This document shows, in pieces, positions 20,000-29,051 of a stretch of DNA of 64,000 bases (within the stretch, counting starts at the first letter, position 1; each line of letters begins with the position of its first letter). The position numbers and the translations under genes are program-made. Under the pieces are notes generated by a model that saw nothing but the letters and a program-made list of their open reading frames with translations, was not told where the DNA came from and searched no databases. Source of the stretch: Novosphingobium sp. (GTDB lineage Bacteria; Pseudomonadota; Alphaproteobacteria; Sphingomonadales; Sphingomonadaceae); assembly GCF_039595395.1 (NCBI RefSeq), contig NZ_JBCNLP010000001.1, positions 3,596,001 to 3,660,000 on the forward strand, read 5' to 3'.

Positions 20000-21913
20000 A
20001 TGCCGAAACTCTCCGCGCGTCTTGCGCTGGCTGCCTGCTCCGTGCTGGCGCTGGGCCTCACCCCTTTCGCTGCTCAGGCCAAGCCCGCCAAAGCGGAAAC
20101 CTCCCAGCAGGCCAGCGACATCCCCGCCAAATGGGAAGCCCCCCGCACCGGCTACGATTACAACCTCCGCGAGGTGATGATCCCCATGCGCGACGGGGTG
20201 AAGCTGCACACCATCATCGCCATCCCCAAGGGCGCCAAAGGCCTGCCCATGCTGATGGAGCGCACGCCCTACGACGCCAACAGCTTCCTCAAGCCCAACA
20301 TCCCCCATCTGCGCGACGCGGTGTGGTCCGCCAACCGCGAATGGGTCGATGATGGCTACATCTTCGTCTATCAGGACATTCGCGGCAAATATGGCTCGCA
20401 AGGGCCCTACATCATGACGCGCCCCCCGCGCGGGCCGATGAATGACAGCAAGACCGACGACACCACCGATTCCTACGACACCGTCGACTGGCTGGTAAAA
20501 AATCTGCCTGAATCCAATGGCAAGGTCGGCCTGATCGGCTCTTCCTATGATGGCTGGACGGTGACGATGGCGCTGCTGGGGCCGCACCCCGCCGTCAAGG
20601 CCGCCGCGCCCGAAAGCCCGATGATCGATGGCTGGATGGGTGACGACTGGTTCCATTACGGCGCCTTCCGCCAGATCAACCTCGACTATTTCACTGAGCA
20701 AAGCAGCAAGACCGGCAAGGGCGAAGCCGTGCCGCGCAGCAGCTATGACGATTATCAGGCCTTCCTCGATGCCGGCACGGCGGGCGCCTGGGCCACCACC
20801 AACGGCTTCAAGCAGCTGCCCTGGTGGAACCGCCTCTCCAGCCATCCGGCCTATGACAGCTTCTGGCAGGATCAGGCGCTGGACAAGCAGGTGGTCGCCA
20901 AGCCCTCCACCGTGCCCACCCTGTGGTTGCAGGGTCTGTGGGATCAGGAGGATATGTATGGCGCGGTCCACAGCTATGAGGCGCTGAAGGCCGCGGGCCA
21001 TGACAACAACCATCTGGTGATGGGTCCATGGTATCACAGTCAGGTCAACCGCAGCGCGGAGAGCCTTGGCGCGCTGAAATGGCCGGGCGACACCGCTGCC
21101 GATTTCCGCCGCGACACGCTGATCCCCTTCTTCGACACCTATCTGAAGGACCGCGCGCCCGCCACGCCCCAGCCCTCGGCGATGATCTACAATCCGGCTG
21201 AAAAGCATTGGGACAGCTTCGCGCAATGGCCCGGCGTGCCCCAGAGCGGCCTCACGCCCTTCTACCTGCAGACCGGCAACGGCCTTGGCACGCAGCAGGC
21301 CAGCGGCGCGGACAGCTACGTTTCCGACCCCGCCAAGCCGGTGCCCTTCGAGCCCCTGCCCGCACGCTTCGCCGATCACCCCAGCTGGGCCGCCTGGCTG
21401 GTGCAGGATCAGCGCTTCGTTTCGACGCGCCCCGATGTGCTCAGCTACCAGACCCCGGTGCTCGACCATGACGTGCGGCTGGAGGGTGCGCCCTTCGTCG
21501 ATCTCTTCGCCCGCACCACCGGCAGCGATGTCGATTTCGTGGTGAAGATCATCGACGTCTATCCGCCCACCTATGCCGAGCAGCCCGAGCTGGGCGGCTA
21601 TCAACTGCCGATCAGCCTCGACATCTTCCGTGGCCGTTATCGCGACGGCTTCGACAAGCCTGCCGCGGTTCCGGCGGGTCAGGTGCAGGAGTACAAGTTC
21701 CGCCTGCCCACGGTGAACTATACGGTCAAGCCGGGCCACCGGATCATGGTGCAGATCCAGTCCTCGCTCTTCCCGCTCTATGACCGCAACCCGCAGACCT
21801 ATGTGCCCAACATCTTCTTCGCCAAGCCCGAGGATTTCCAGAAGGCCACCATCACGCTGGAACACGGCCCCGATGGCCAGAGCGCAGTGCTGTTGCCGGT
21901 GGTCAAGCAGTAG
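20000..21913 (+). CDS. Secreted CocE/NonD-family hydrolase, alpha-amino acid ester hydrolase-like
   Basis: A 637-residue S15/CocE-type serine hydrolase with a clear signal peptide (MPKLSARLALAACSVLAL... ending AAQA near residue 27), so periplasmic or secreted. The nucleophile is S182 in GLIGSSYDGWT, the GxSYxG elbow typical of alpha-amino acid ester hydrolases. The catalytic His is probably in GPWYHSQVN, and a C-terminal jelly-roll domain follows. Known relatives hydrolyse or transfer acyl groups of alpha-amino esters and beta-lactams; the natural substrate here is unknown. The frame opens at 19970 but the signal peptide fixes ATG 20000. Confidence 0.9.
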   Translation: MPKLSARLALAACSVLALGLTPFAAQAKPAKAETSQQASDIPAKWEAPRTGYDYNLREVMIPMRDGVKLHTIIAIPKGAKGLPMLMERTPYDANSFLKPNIPHLRDAVWSANREWVDDGYIFVYQDIRGKYGSQGPYIMTRPPRGPMNDSKTDDTTDSYDTVDWLVKNLPESNGKVGLIGSSYDGWTVTMALLGPHPAVKAAAPESPMIDGWMGDDWFHYGAFRQINLDYFTEQSSKTGKGEAVPRSSYDDYQAFLDAGTAGAWATTNGFKQLPWWNRLSSHPAYDSFWQDQALDKQVVAKPSTVPTLWLQGLWDQEDMYGAVHSYEALKAAGHDNNHLVMGPWYHSQVNRSAESLGALKWPGDTAADFRRDTLIPFFDTYLKDRAPATPQPSAMIYNPAEKHWDSFAQWPGVPQSGLTPFYLQTGNGLGTQQASGADSYVSDPAKPVPFEPLPARFADHPSWAAWLVQDQRFVSTRPDVLSYQTPVLDHDVRLEGAPFVDLFARTTGSDVDFVVKIIDVYPPTYAEQPELGGYQLPISLDIFRGRYRDGFDKPAAVPAGQVQEYKFRLPTVNYTVKPGHRIMVQIQSSLFPLYDRNPQTYVPNIFFAKPEDFQKATITLEHGPDGQSAVLLPVVKQ

Positions 21914-22059
21914 GACAAACTCAGCCCCCGTGCGGAAGGGACGCCGGGGTGTTTGCGGTGGATGAAACATCATCGCCGCTCAACAGTTTGCTTAAGAGGA
22001 TGGGGCTCGCACGCTGGCAGCAGCGCGCGAGCCCTTCCGTTTTCTGCAAGGAGGCAGAC

Positions 22060-22248
22060 ATGCTGCGCAAACTGACACGCCCCATGGCTCTGGGCATCAT
22101 GATGCTGGCCATCGGCACACTGGCGGCTTGTGACGATGACCACCGTCACCCCCGCTGGGACCGCGGCGGCTATGGCCATGACCGCGACCATCGCGACGAC
22201 CATGATCATGGCGGCTATCATGACGACAACCACTGGGGTCCGCACTGA
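22060..22248 (+). CDS. Small His/Asp-rich lipoprotein
   Basis: A 62-residue protein with AAGGAGG 6 bp before ATG 22060. Residues 1-24 are a signal with lipobox LAAC, and the mature part is almost only H, D, R, G, Y and W (DDDHRHP, HDRDHRDDHDH). The His/Asp density would suit divalent-metal binding, as an inference only; no family is recognised. The gene is short, but ribosome site, signal and composition make it convincing. Confidence 0.8.
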   Translation: MLRKLTRPMALGIMMLAIGTLAACDDDHRHPRWDRGGYGHDRDHRDDHDHGGYHDDNHWGPH

Positions 22249-22257
22249 TCACAGCCC

Positions 22258-22280
22258 GGCAGGGGAACATTAAACCTGCC
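22258..22280. terminator. Possible bidirectional terminator
   Basis: GGCAGG and CCTGCC arms flank an A-rich 11-nt loop in the 42-bp gap between the convergent lipoprotein and chemoreceptor genes. The stem is only 6 bp and there is no strong T-run, so this is tentative. Confidence 0.3.
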
Positions 22281-22290
22281 CTGAGTGCTG

Positions 22291-23631
22291 TCAGGCCACC
22301 CGCCTGATCCGGCCAAAGCGCGTCGGGCCGCCCGAGGTGATATCCCCCGCGCGAAACCGCGCCAGCTCCTGCATCAGCGCATCGGATTGCGCCGCCAGCC
22401 CTTGCGCGGCGGCGCTGGTTTCCTGCGAGGCGGCCGCATTGCCCTGCGTGATCTGGTTCATCTCGCTGACCGTGCCATTGGCCTCGCGCAGGCGCTTGGC
22501 CTGATCGTTGGTGTCGCAGGCGATACGGCTCATCACCTCGCTGATCTGGGCGACACCCTCGGCAATGCTCAGCAGCGCCTCGCCGGTCTGGGTGACCAAA
22601 GTCACGCCCTGCGCCACCTGCGCGGCGGATCCAGCGATGCGCCCCTTGATGTCGCGTGCCGCATCGGCGCTGCGCTGGGCCAGCGCACGCACCTCGGTCG
22701 CAACCACGGCAAAGCCGCGCCCGGCTTCTCCGGCGCGGGCCGCCTCGACCCCCGCATTGAGCGCCAGCAGATTGGTCTGGAAGGCAATGCCGTCGATCAC
22801 GCTGACGATGGCGGCAATCTCGCGCGAGGAATGCTCGATGGCAGCCATGGCCTCGACGGTGCTGGTCATCACCGCGCTGGAATCCTCGGCCTGACGCCGG
22901 GTTTCGCTCACCAGCGCATTGGCCTGTGTCGCGGAACTGGCCGATTGCGCGATGGCAGCCCCGATCTCGCCCAGCGCCTCGACGGTGGCTTCGGCCTTGA
23001 TCGACTGCACCGAGGCCCGGCTTGAGGCATCCTGAGCAGCCTGCTGGATATCCTCGGCACTGCGCGCTACCAGTTCGGCGGTCAGTTGCACCTTGCTCAT
23101 CGAGGCGGCGAAAGCAGCGGCGGTGCTGTTGAAGCTTTCGCGCAGTCCCTCGTAATCGGCGCGAAACGGGCGATCGAGATGGCAGGTCAGATTCCCGCGC
23201 GACAATTCGCCCAGCCCATGGCGCAGCTCGTCGATCACCGCCGCGGTTTCAGCCAGATTCTGGATCATCACCAGAATGGAATTCACCCCATCGAGCTGCG
23301 TGGGGATCAGCGTCACCAGAATCCGCACAATATTGCCATGCGGATCAAGATTCAGCCATTCGAAGCGCGACATGCCTTTTTCGCGCGCCTCGCGCTGGCG
23401 TTCGGGGACATGATCGGCCGAAGGGCGCCCGTCGCTCTGCACCGGCGCGGAAAAGTCCTCCGGGGTACGTCCGATCATCTCCTCGCGGCTATAGCCATAG
23501 ATGCTGGCGCAGGCCTCGTTGCAGGTGGCAAAGACGCCATTCTGGATCAGCAGCAGTCCATCGGGCGACAGCTCGAACAGCCCCTTGGCCAGGCTCATTT
23601 CGAGGGACGGCTTCTCCTTGCGCCAGAACAT
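22291..23631 (-). CDS. Soluble PAS-domain methyl-accepting chemotaxis protein
   Basis: About 446 aa. An N-terminal PAS domain (LFELSPDGLLLIQNG... to about residue 135) is followed by a long helical signalling domain with the chemoreceptor hairpin tip IDGIAFQTNLLALNAGVEAARAG (given for recognition around residues 280-300). No transmembrane helix is present, so it is cytoplasmic and senses an internal cue, possibly through a PAS-bound cofactor. No other che genes are nearby. It may start at ATG 23643 or 23631. Confidence 0.9.
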   Translation of the reverse strand: MFWRKEKPSLEMSLAKGLFELSPDGLLLIQNGVFATCNEACASIYGYSREEMIGRTPEDFSAPVQSDGRPSADHVPERQREAREKGMSRFEWLNLDPHGNIVRILVTLIPTQLDGVNSILVMIQNLAETAAVIDELRHGLGELSRGNLTCHLDRPFRADYEGLRESFNSTAAAFAASMSKVQLTAELVARSAEDIQQAAQDASSRASVQSIKAEATVEALGEIGAAIAQSASSATQANALVSETRRQAEDSSAVMTSTVEAMAAIEHSSREIAAIVSVIDGIAFQTNLLALNAGVEAARAGEAGRGFAVVATEVRALAQRSADAARDIKGRIAGSAAQVAQGVTLVTQTGEALLSIAEGVAQISEVMSRIACDTNDQAKRLREANGTVSEMNQITQGNAAASQETSAAAQGLAAQSDALMQELARFRAGDITSGGPTRFGRIRRVA

Positions 23632-23742
23632 GCTCGCGATCACCCGGTTGCAGACAGGCGCCCATTCTAGGGTCCGTCTGGTAAAGGCGAGCGCATCCCG
23701 GACCTAGGGACAATCACGAAAGCCGGCCGTCAGGCGCCCCGG

Positions 23743-24141
23743 TCATGGCGCCTTGGCAGCCTGCGCGGGCGGCAGGGTCTGGATGTCGAACACCTTCTGC
23801 TGCTCGGGCGTGAGCGTGGCATAGAAGCTGCGCAACGCCTGCGCCTGCTGGTGGAGGTCGGCCATCTCCTGCTTCATCTCGGCCTCCATCAGCTCCATGC
23901 GCTGCGGCGCGGAGAGCGTGGGAAACAGCCCGGCGGCGCTGCGCCGCCGCTCCTGCGCGTGGTTGGGCATCTCTGCCTGTGCGCGATAGGCCTGCCAGCC
24001 TACCTCCTGCTGAGGAGTGAGACGCAGATAGTCATGCAGCTTCTGCACCGAAGTCACGCCGACGCTCTGGCTCCAGGCCGGGGCGGCAAAGGTCATCGCC
24101 GCCCCCAACACCAGCATAGCGCCCCGCTTACTGGCAGCCAT
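23743..24141 (-). CDS. LTXXQ-motif periplasmic protein (Spy/CpxP-like)
   Basis: A 132-residue secreted protein with signal peptide to about residue 24 (PAWSQ). It has the LTPQQ and LTPEQQ repeats that define the Spy/CpxP superfamily, in a helical Gln/Met-rich context (MELMEAEMKQEM). Family members are periplasmic chaperones or stress modulators. The start ATG at 24141 lies inside the 3' end of the upstream Gly-rich gene (14-bp overlap), so the two are probably translationally coupled. The longer open frame upstream is antisense-like noise over the Gly-rich gene. Confidence 0.8.
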   Translation of the reverse strand: MAASKRGAMLVLGAAMTFAAPAWSQSVGVTSVQKLHDYLRLTPQQEVGWQAYRAQAEMPNHAQERRRSAAGLFPTLSAPQRMELMEAEMKQEMADLHQQAQALRSFYATLTPEQQKVFDIQTLPPAQAAKAP

Positions 24142-24649
24142 TGGCGGCAACCCAGTGATACTGCTGATCGGCACCCCATTGCCAGTTGCCACAGGCCGAA
24201 GACGGCGGCGCGGCACCATTGTTGCCCGGCACATAACCATTGACCGAGCCCTGCGGCTGCACCGGCGGGGCCTCATCAGGCACAGGATCGGCATCGTAGT
24301 AAGTGCCAGGATAGTCACCATAATAGCCATAGCCCGGCCATCCCCACAGCCAGGGATCGCCATAAAAGCCATACCCCCAGCCCCAGCCGGGATAGCCGCG
24401 CACGCCCCATCCACCGCGATAGACCACGCCGCCACGATAGACGCCGCCACCGTGATAGACACCGCCCCCACGGAAGCCTCCACCGCCGCCACGAAAACCG
24501 CCACCGCCCCGGAAACCGCCGCCACCTCCCATATGGGCGCCACCACCGCCATGGCCGCCTCCCCCGCGCTGGGCCTGAGCAGCGACCGGCGCGCAGATCA
24601 GCGCCAGCCCCGCGATCATGCTTGCAACATGGCCCGACAGAATTTTCAT
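24128..24649 (-). CDS. Glycine-rich secreted protein
   Basis: A 173-residue protein with signal peptide (MKILSGHVASMIAGLALI..., cleavage near AQAQ, residue 27). A Gly-rich tract of GGGGFRGGG-type repeats spans about residues 28-80, then a Tyr/Trp/Gly-rich region (WGWGYGFYGDP). It ends CGNWQWGADQQYHWVAANGCQ-like, with two Cys that could form a disulfide. No enzymatic motif. AAAGGAAG precedes the ATG. It is coupled to the LTXXQ gene downstream, so an envelope or surface role is likely but unproven. Confidence 0.75.
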   Translation of the reverse strand: MKILSGHVASMIAGLALICAPVAAQAQRGGGGHGGGGAHMGGGGGFRGGGGFRGGGGGFRGGGVYHGGGVYRGGVVYRGGWGVRGYPGWGWGYGFYGDPWLWGWPGYGYYGDYPGTYYDADPVPDEAPPVQPQGSVNGYVPGNNGAAPPSSACGNWQWGADQQYHWVAANGCQ

Positions 24650-25281
24650 GGATGCTTCCTTTCAAGTCAGGGCGCTGACGGCGAAGGTCCGTTTTGGGGT
24701 CCGTCCTGGGAAGCCATACCGGGGATCGTCGGTGACGCTTGGGATCTATGCAACACTGGGCGGCTGTGGCCGGATCAACCTGTCGGAGTAGCAGGCTGAC
24801 GGCGGCGAAAGCCGGAGCGCAATATCGCAAACCCAGTGTTAACCCTGGCTGACTCGACCAGGCGCAAAGGCGACAAAATCGCGCCATTCCGGCCCGTTGC
24901 CTGAAGCAGGTGGCACCGTGAAAAGACCCGGACCTTAATTCCTATTTTTAAACTAGGATATAAACAATTTCTACAACGCCGGAAAGGCATGCCCCTTCAC
25001 ATGAGCAGTGCAAATATCCCCCTTACGGCGAGCGAGCACATCGCAATGCCAGGGACAGGTGCCATGTGAAGGCCTGTATCTCCCATGAAACATCGGAAAC
25101 ATTACGTCTTGTGCATCGCAGCCCAAAGAAAGCGATCCAACCAATCGCCATCACGAAACCTTTTTCCGCCCAGCAATATCCGACATCATTTTATGATATT
25201 CGGTCATAATAAATTATAATCGGTTCCACATCCGTCATTTCCGCCGACTTTTCGCCCAACTTTGGACGAACGGAGGCATTG
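24650..25281. other. 632-bp intergenic region upstream of the TonB receptor
   Basis: Divergent gap with no convincing ORF. It holds the 19-bp palindrome at 24940-24958 (separate entry) in an AT-rich patch. It also holds a long-range inverted repeat: CCTTCACATG at 24994-25003 and CATGTGAAGG at 25063-25072, with about 60 nt between the arms. The last 80 bp before the receptor are AT-rich, compatible with its promoter, but I could not define -35/-10 boxes with confidence. Confidence 0.6.
24940..24958. promoter_or_regulatory. Putative operator, copy A (TonB receptor)
   Basis: TCCTATTTTTAAACTAGGA: TCCTAT and CTAGGA arms separated by 7 bp, about 320 bp upstream of the TonB receptor. It has the same outer arms and spacing as the site at 27908 upstream of the monooxygenase genes. 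It is a candidate binding site of one shared regulator, whose identity is unknown. Confidence 0.4.
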
Positions 25282-27792
25282 ATGACCGCAAGACACAAGG
25301 TCGCACGACCATTCACATCACTGGCGGCAACCACGCTGGCCCTGGCGGCACAGAGCGCACTGGCCAGCACGGCACCAAGCCTTACCGATCCCGCGACCAC
25401 AGCCGGAGACGACACCGGCTCGGCCATCATCGTCACCGGCACCCGTGCGCGCGGCATCACCCAGGCCGAAAGCCCCACGCCGATCAAGGTGCTGGACGGC
25501 AACGCGCTGGGCAAGGTCGGCCAGCCCAGCGTCACGCAGGAACTGGCGCAGCTGATCCCCTCCTTCAGCGCCCAGAACTTCGGCGGTAACACCTCCAACC
25601 TGACCTTGAGCGCAAGGCTGCGCGGTCTCAGCCCCAATCACACGCTGGTTCTGGTGAACGGCAAGCGGCGCCACGGCACCGCCAATTTCGGCGTCAGCGG
25701 TGGTGCCTTCGGCGGCAGCGCGGCCGCCGACCTCGACCTCATCAGCCCGGAATCGATCGACCATATCGAGGTGCTGGAACAAGGTGCCGCCGCGCAATAT
25801 GGCTCCGACGCCATCGCGGGCGTGATCAACATCATCCTGAAAAACAAGGACCATGGCGGCACGCTGGATGGCAGTGTCGGCTCCTATTACGACACTGGGG
25901 GGCTGACCGGGGGCGTCGGGCTCAATCTGGGCACGAAGCTGGGGGACCGTGGCTTCCTCAACATCACCGCCTTCCACCGCTATCACGATTACAGCGTGAC
26001 CAGCGGGCTGGACAAGCGGGTGGTGAATTCCAATGGCAATCTGCTCTCCACGCTCAGCCCGGCGCAAAAGGCGCTCTACAGCGCGCTGCCCGGTTTCCCC
26101 AATGTCAATCCGATCACCGGGGACGCGCGCACCCATCTGACCAATCTGCAATACAATGCCGGTTACGATCTGGGCGATGTGCAGCTTTACAGCTTCGGCA
26201 GCTATTCGCGCAAAGTGGCCAATTCACAGCAGAATGTGCGCCTGCCCGACCGTGTGATCGCCTCCTCTGTCCTGGGCGTGGCCGGCACGCTCGGCGCCAG
26301 CGACGCCATCCTGTTCGCCCCCAACGGCTTTATCCCGCTGATCGGCATCAAGGAAAACGACTTCGCCTTCACAGGCGGCGCCAAGGGCCAGATCGCGGGC
26401 TTCAACTTCGACCTCAGCGGCAGTTGGGGTCAGGATTACGACGACGTCTACACGCTGAATGCGGCCAATTCGCAGCTTTTCGTCAACACCCATTACACGC
26501 CGTCGAACTTCTATGACGGGTCGTGGCGCGCGGTGGAATGGTCGCTGAATGCCGACTTCAACCGCGACATCGATCTGGGTCTGGCCAAGCCGCTCACGCT
26601 GGCCTTCGGCGCGGAGTATCGCAAGAATATCTATGCCATTACGGCAGGGGATCCGGCCTCCTATCAGTTGGGCGGCGCGCAGGCCTATCCCGGCTTCACC
26701 CCCACCGATGCGGGCGATCACAACCGCCACAATGTCGCGCTCTATGCCGACATCACCGCCCATCCGACCGAGAAATGGCTGATCGAACCGGCGGTGCGCT
26801 GGGAACGCTATTCCGACTTCGGCAACACCACCACCTTCAAGGTGACCAGCCGCTATGACTTCAGCCCGGCCTTCGGCCTGCGCGGCACAGTCAACACCGG
26901 CTTCCGCGCGCCCACCCTGCTGGAGGAATATTACTCCGCCACCAACCTGTCGCCGACCACGGCCACGGTGCAGCTACCGGCCAATTCGGCGGCGGCCAAA
27001 TTTCTCGGCTTCCAGAATCTGAAGCCGGAAAAATCCACCAATTACAGCGCGGGTCTGGTGCTGCGCCCGGTCCCACGCCTGACGCTGACGCTCGACGCCT
27101 ATCAGATCACCGTGCGCAACCGCATTCTGGCCACCAGCACGCTCTATGGCTCGGGCGGGTCGGTGAACTATCCGCTGGTGACGCAAGCCATCGCGCTCAA
27201 CGGCAATTCGCTGGACCCCACCGTCACCATCACCGGCGTCTCGATCTACACCAATGCCGCCGACACGCGGACGCGCGGTGTCGATGTGGTGGCCAGCTAT
27301 GCCAGCGACTTCGGCGATCTGGGCCGGGTGAACTGGACTTTGGCAGGCACCTACAACCAGACCAAGGCCACGAAGATCTACAGCGCCAGCGCTCTGATCC
27401 CGGTCAGCAGCACCTTCAGCGCCACCGCGCAATCCACGCTGGAAAGCAGCACCCCCACGCTCAAAGTCATCACCGGGGCCGACTGGACGCTGGGCAAGGT
27501 CGAGACCAATCTGCGCGGCACTTATTATTCGGCCACCCGCACCTATGTCACGCCGGGCACGGGGCTCTATCTGCAGCGGGTGCCCCCGGCGTTTATCATC
27601 GATCTCGACGTGGGGTATCAAGTCCGCAAGGGACTGCGTGTTTCGGCGGGCGCGAACAATCTGTTCAACATCAAGGCGCCCTGGTCCGACCCGAACCAGA
27701 CCGGCGGCAGCATCTGGCGCACGCCGATCACCACCGCGCCCTATGGCATCAACGGCGGCTATTACTACGGCAAGGTGTCGGTCAACTTCTGA
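25282..27792 (+). CDS. TonB-dependent outer-membrane receptor
   Basis: An 836-residue receptor with signal peptide (to about residue 29). The TonB box-like region SAIIVTGTRA is followed by the plug domain (LRGLSPNHTLVLVNGKRR, YGSDAIAGVINIILK) and a beta-barrel ending in aromatic YYYGKVSVNF. GGAGG 6 bp upstream fixes ATG 25282. It lies immediately upstream of a sulfur-salvage gene set in the same direction, which suggests it imports that pathway's substrate or a precursor. Receptor substrates cannot be read from sequence. Confidence 0.93.
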   Translation: MTARHKVARPFTSLAATTLALAAQSALASTAPSLTDPATTAGDDTGSAIIVTGTRARGITQAESPTPIKVLDGNALGKVGQPSVTQELAQLIPSFSAQNFGGNTSNLTLSARLRGLSPNHTLVLVNGKRRHGTANFGVSGGAFGGSAAADLDLISPESIDHIEVLEQGAAAQYGSDAIAGVINIILKNKDHGGTLDGSVGSYYDTGGLTGGVGLNLGTKLGDRGFLNITAFHRYHDYSVTSGLDKRVVNSNGNLLSTLSPAQKALYSALPGFPNVNPITGDARTHLTNLQYNAGYDLGDVQLYSFGSYSRKVANSQQNVRLPDRVIASSVLGVAGTLGASDAILFAPNGFIPLIGIKENDFAFTGGAKGQIAGFNFDLSGSWGQDYDDVYTLNAANSQLFVNTHYTPSNFYDGSWRAVEWSLNADFNRDIDLGLAKPLTLAFGAEYRKNIYAITAGDPASYQLGGAQAYPGFTPTDAGDHNRHNVALYADITAHPTEKWLIEPAVRWERYSDFGNTTTFKVTSRYDFSPAFGLRGTVNTGFRAPTLLEEYYSATNLSPTTATVQLPANSAAAKFLGFQNLKPEKSTNYSAGLVLRPVPRLTLTLDAYQITVRNRILATSTLYGSGGSVNYPLVTQAIALNGNSLDPTVTITGVSIYTNAADTRTRGVDVVASYASDFGDLGRVNWTLAGTYNQTKATKIYSASALIPVSSTFSATAQSTLESSTPTLKVITGADWTLGKVETNLRGTYYSATRTYVTPGTGLYLQRVPPAFIIDLDVGYQVRKGLRVSAGANNLFNIKAPWSDPNQTGGSIWRTPITTAPYGINGGYYYGKVSVNF

Positions 27793-27804
27793 CGTGACGG
27801 CATT

Positions 27805-27829
27805 CGGCCAAAGCCGGGGGGCTTGGCCG
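27805..27829 (+). terminator. Hairpin after the TonB receptor gene
   Basis: CGGCCAAAGCC and GGCTTGGCCG arms (10 pairs with one bulged A, 4-nt G loop) start 13 bp after the receptor stop. ACTTTC follows rather than a long T-run. Likely a terminator or attenuator. Confidence 0.45.
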
Positions 27830-27830
27830 A

Positions 27831-27875
27831 CTTTCGCCGATCGGGCGCGCCAGAGGCAGGCCCGGTCGGCGAAAG
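27831..27875. terminator. Long stem-loop between TonB receptor and monooxygenase genes
   Basis: CTTTCGCCGA (27831-27840) pairs with TCGGCGAAAG (27866-27875). The stem continues past one mismatch through CGGGC/GCCCG, giving about 15 base pairs around a 13-nt loop. It could end the receptor transcript or partly uncouple it from the downstream enzyme operon. Confidence 0.45.
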
Positions 27876-27907
27876 AATATCTTGGTTGGCGTAAGGCTAA
27901 ACTTATT

Positions 27908-27926
27908 TCCTATTTAATAGATAGGA
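27908..27926. promoter_or_regulatory. Putative operator, copy B (monooxygenase operon)
   Basis: TCCTATTTAATAGATAGGA: perfect TCCTAT / ATAGGA arms with 7-bp spacer, 64 bp upstream of the first monooxygenase ATG. It matches copy A at 24940 in arms and spacing. AT-rich flanks suggest overlap with a promoter. Confidence 0.45.
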
Positions 27927-27990
27927 TTTACGCTAAACATCAACGCCGCACCCGACTGGACTCGGCGCCATTGCAGGAGACCCACCGGCC

Positions 27991-29017
27991 ATGACCTATC
28001 GCCTGAGCATCCTGGACAAGGCCCTGATCCCCGAGGGGCTGACCGCCCCCGCCGCGCTGGAACAGACCGTCGCTCTGGCTGTGCTGGCCGAACAACTTGG
28101 TTTTCACCGCTACTGGTTTGCCGAGCATCATGGCATCGCCGGCCTTGCCAGCAGCGCCCCGGAACTGCTGGCGGCCCATGTGTTGGCCCGCACCAGCCGC
28201 ATCCGTGTCGGCACAGGCGGCGTAATGCTGCAGCATTATGCGCCCTTTAAGGTGGCGGAGAGCTTCAACCTGCTCGCTAGCCTGTCACCGGGACGGGTCG
28301 ATCTGGGGGTGGGCAAGGCGCCAGGCGGCCTGCCGCATGCCACCCGCGCCCTACGCCCCGGCCAGAGCAGCGCCGCCCCTCAGGATTTCGCCGAAAAGCT
28401 GCGCGATCTCGATGGCTTCCTCACCGGGCGCCTGCCTGCCGATCACCCCTATGCCGGGGCGATCGCCTCCCCCCCAGCCGACCGAGCCCGCCCGCCGCAT
28501 CCTGCTGGGCGCCAGCACCGACAGCGCCGCACTGGCCGCCGAGCTGGACTGGGGCTTCTGCTATGCCGGTCACTTCGATGGCGATCCCCGCCGCATGGCC
28601 GCCGCCTTCGATCTTTATCGCGACGCCACCGGGCGCAGCCCCCTGCTCGCGCTGGTCGCTTTTGCCGCCCCCAGCGAGGAGGAAGCCCGCCGCCTGATCG
28701 GCCCCTATCGCCTGTTGCGCCTGCATCTCCCCACCGGACAGACGGTCAACGTCCCCAATCTGGAGGTCGCAGCGGAATTCGCCCGGCAGGCCGGTGTGAG
28801 CGACTACACCACGCAGGAGATCGAACCCAATATCCTCTCCGGCACTGGCGAGCAATTGCGCGCCGCGCTGGACGAACTGAGCAACACGCTCGGCATCGAG
28901 GAATTCGTGATCGACGCCCCCGTGGCCGACCATGCCGCGCGCCGCGCCTCGCTGGAGGAACTGGCCCGCGCGATCCTCTCCCCCGCTGCCTCACGCGAAA
29001 TCCTGCAACCCGCCTGA
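27991..29017 (+). pseudogene. LLM-class flavin-dependent monooxygenase, frameshifted at a C7 run
   Basis: Luciferase-like monooxygenase (YtmO/MsnO-like) of about 341 aa once a frameshift is repaired. The first 156 codons (MTYRLSILDKALIPEG..., RYWFAEHHG, VGTGGVMLQHYAPFKVAE, SPGRVDLGVGKAPGG) are in one frame. From the C7 run at 28469-28475 the homologous reading continues one frame over (ARRILLGASTDSAALAAELD...) to the stop at 29017. Removing one C restores a full-length protein. This may be a real mutation, slip-prone phase variation, or a sequencing error. Both halves are well conserved in style, which argues for a recent change or an error. The gene is the first of the enzyme set, 34 bp before the second monooxygenase. 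Confidence 0.85.
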
Positions 29018-29051
29018 TCCTACCCCCGCTGCCAGAAAGAAAGGTGCGCCC

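Noticed and set aside
19994..21973. 659-codon minus-strand frame over the esterase gene
   Set aside because: Antisense shadow; the sense strand has signal peptide and catalytic motifs.
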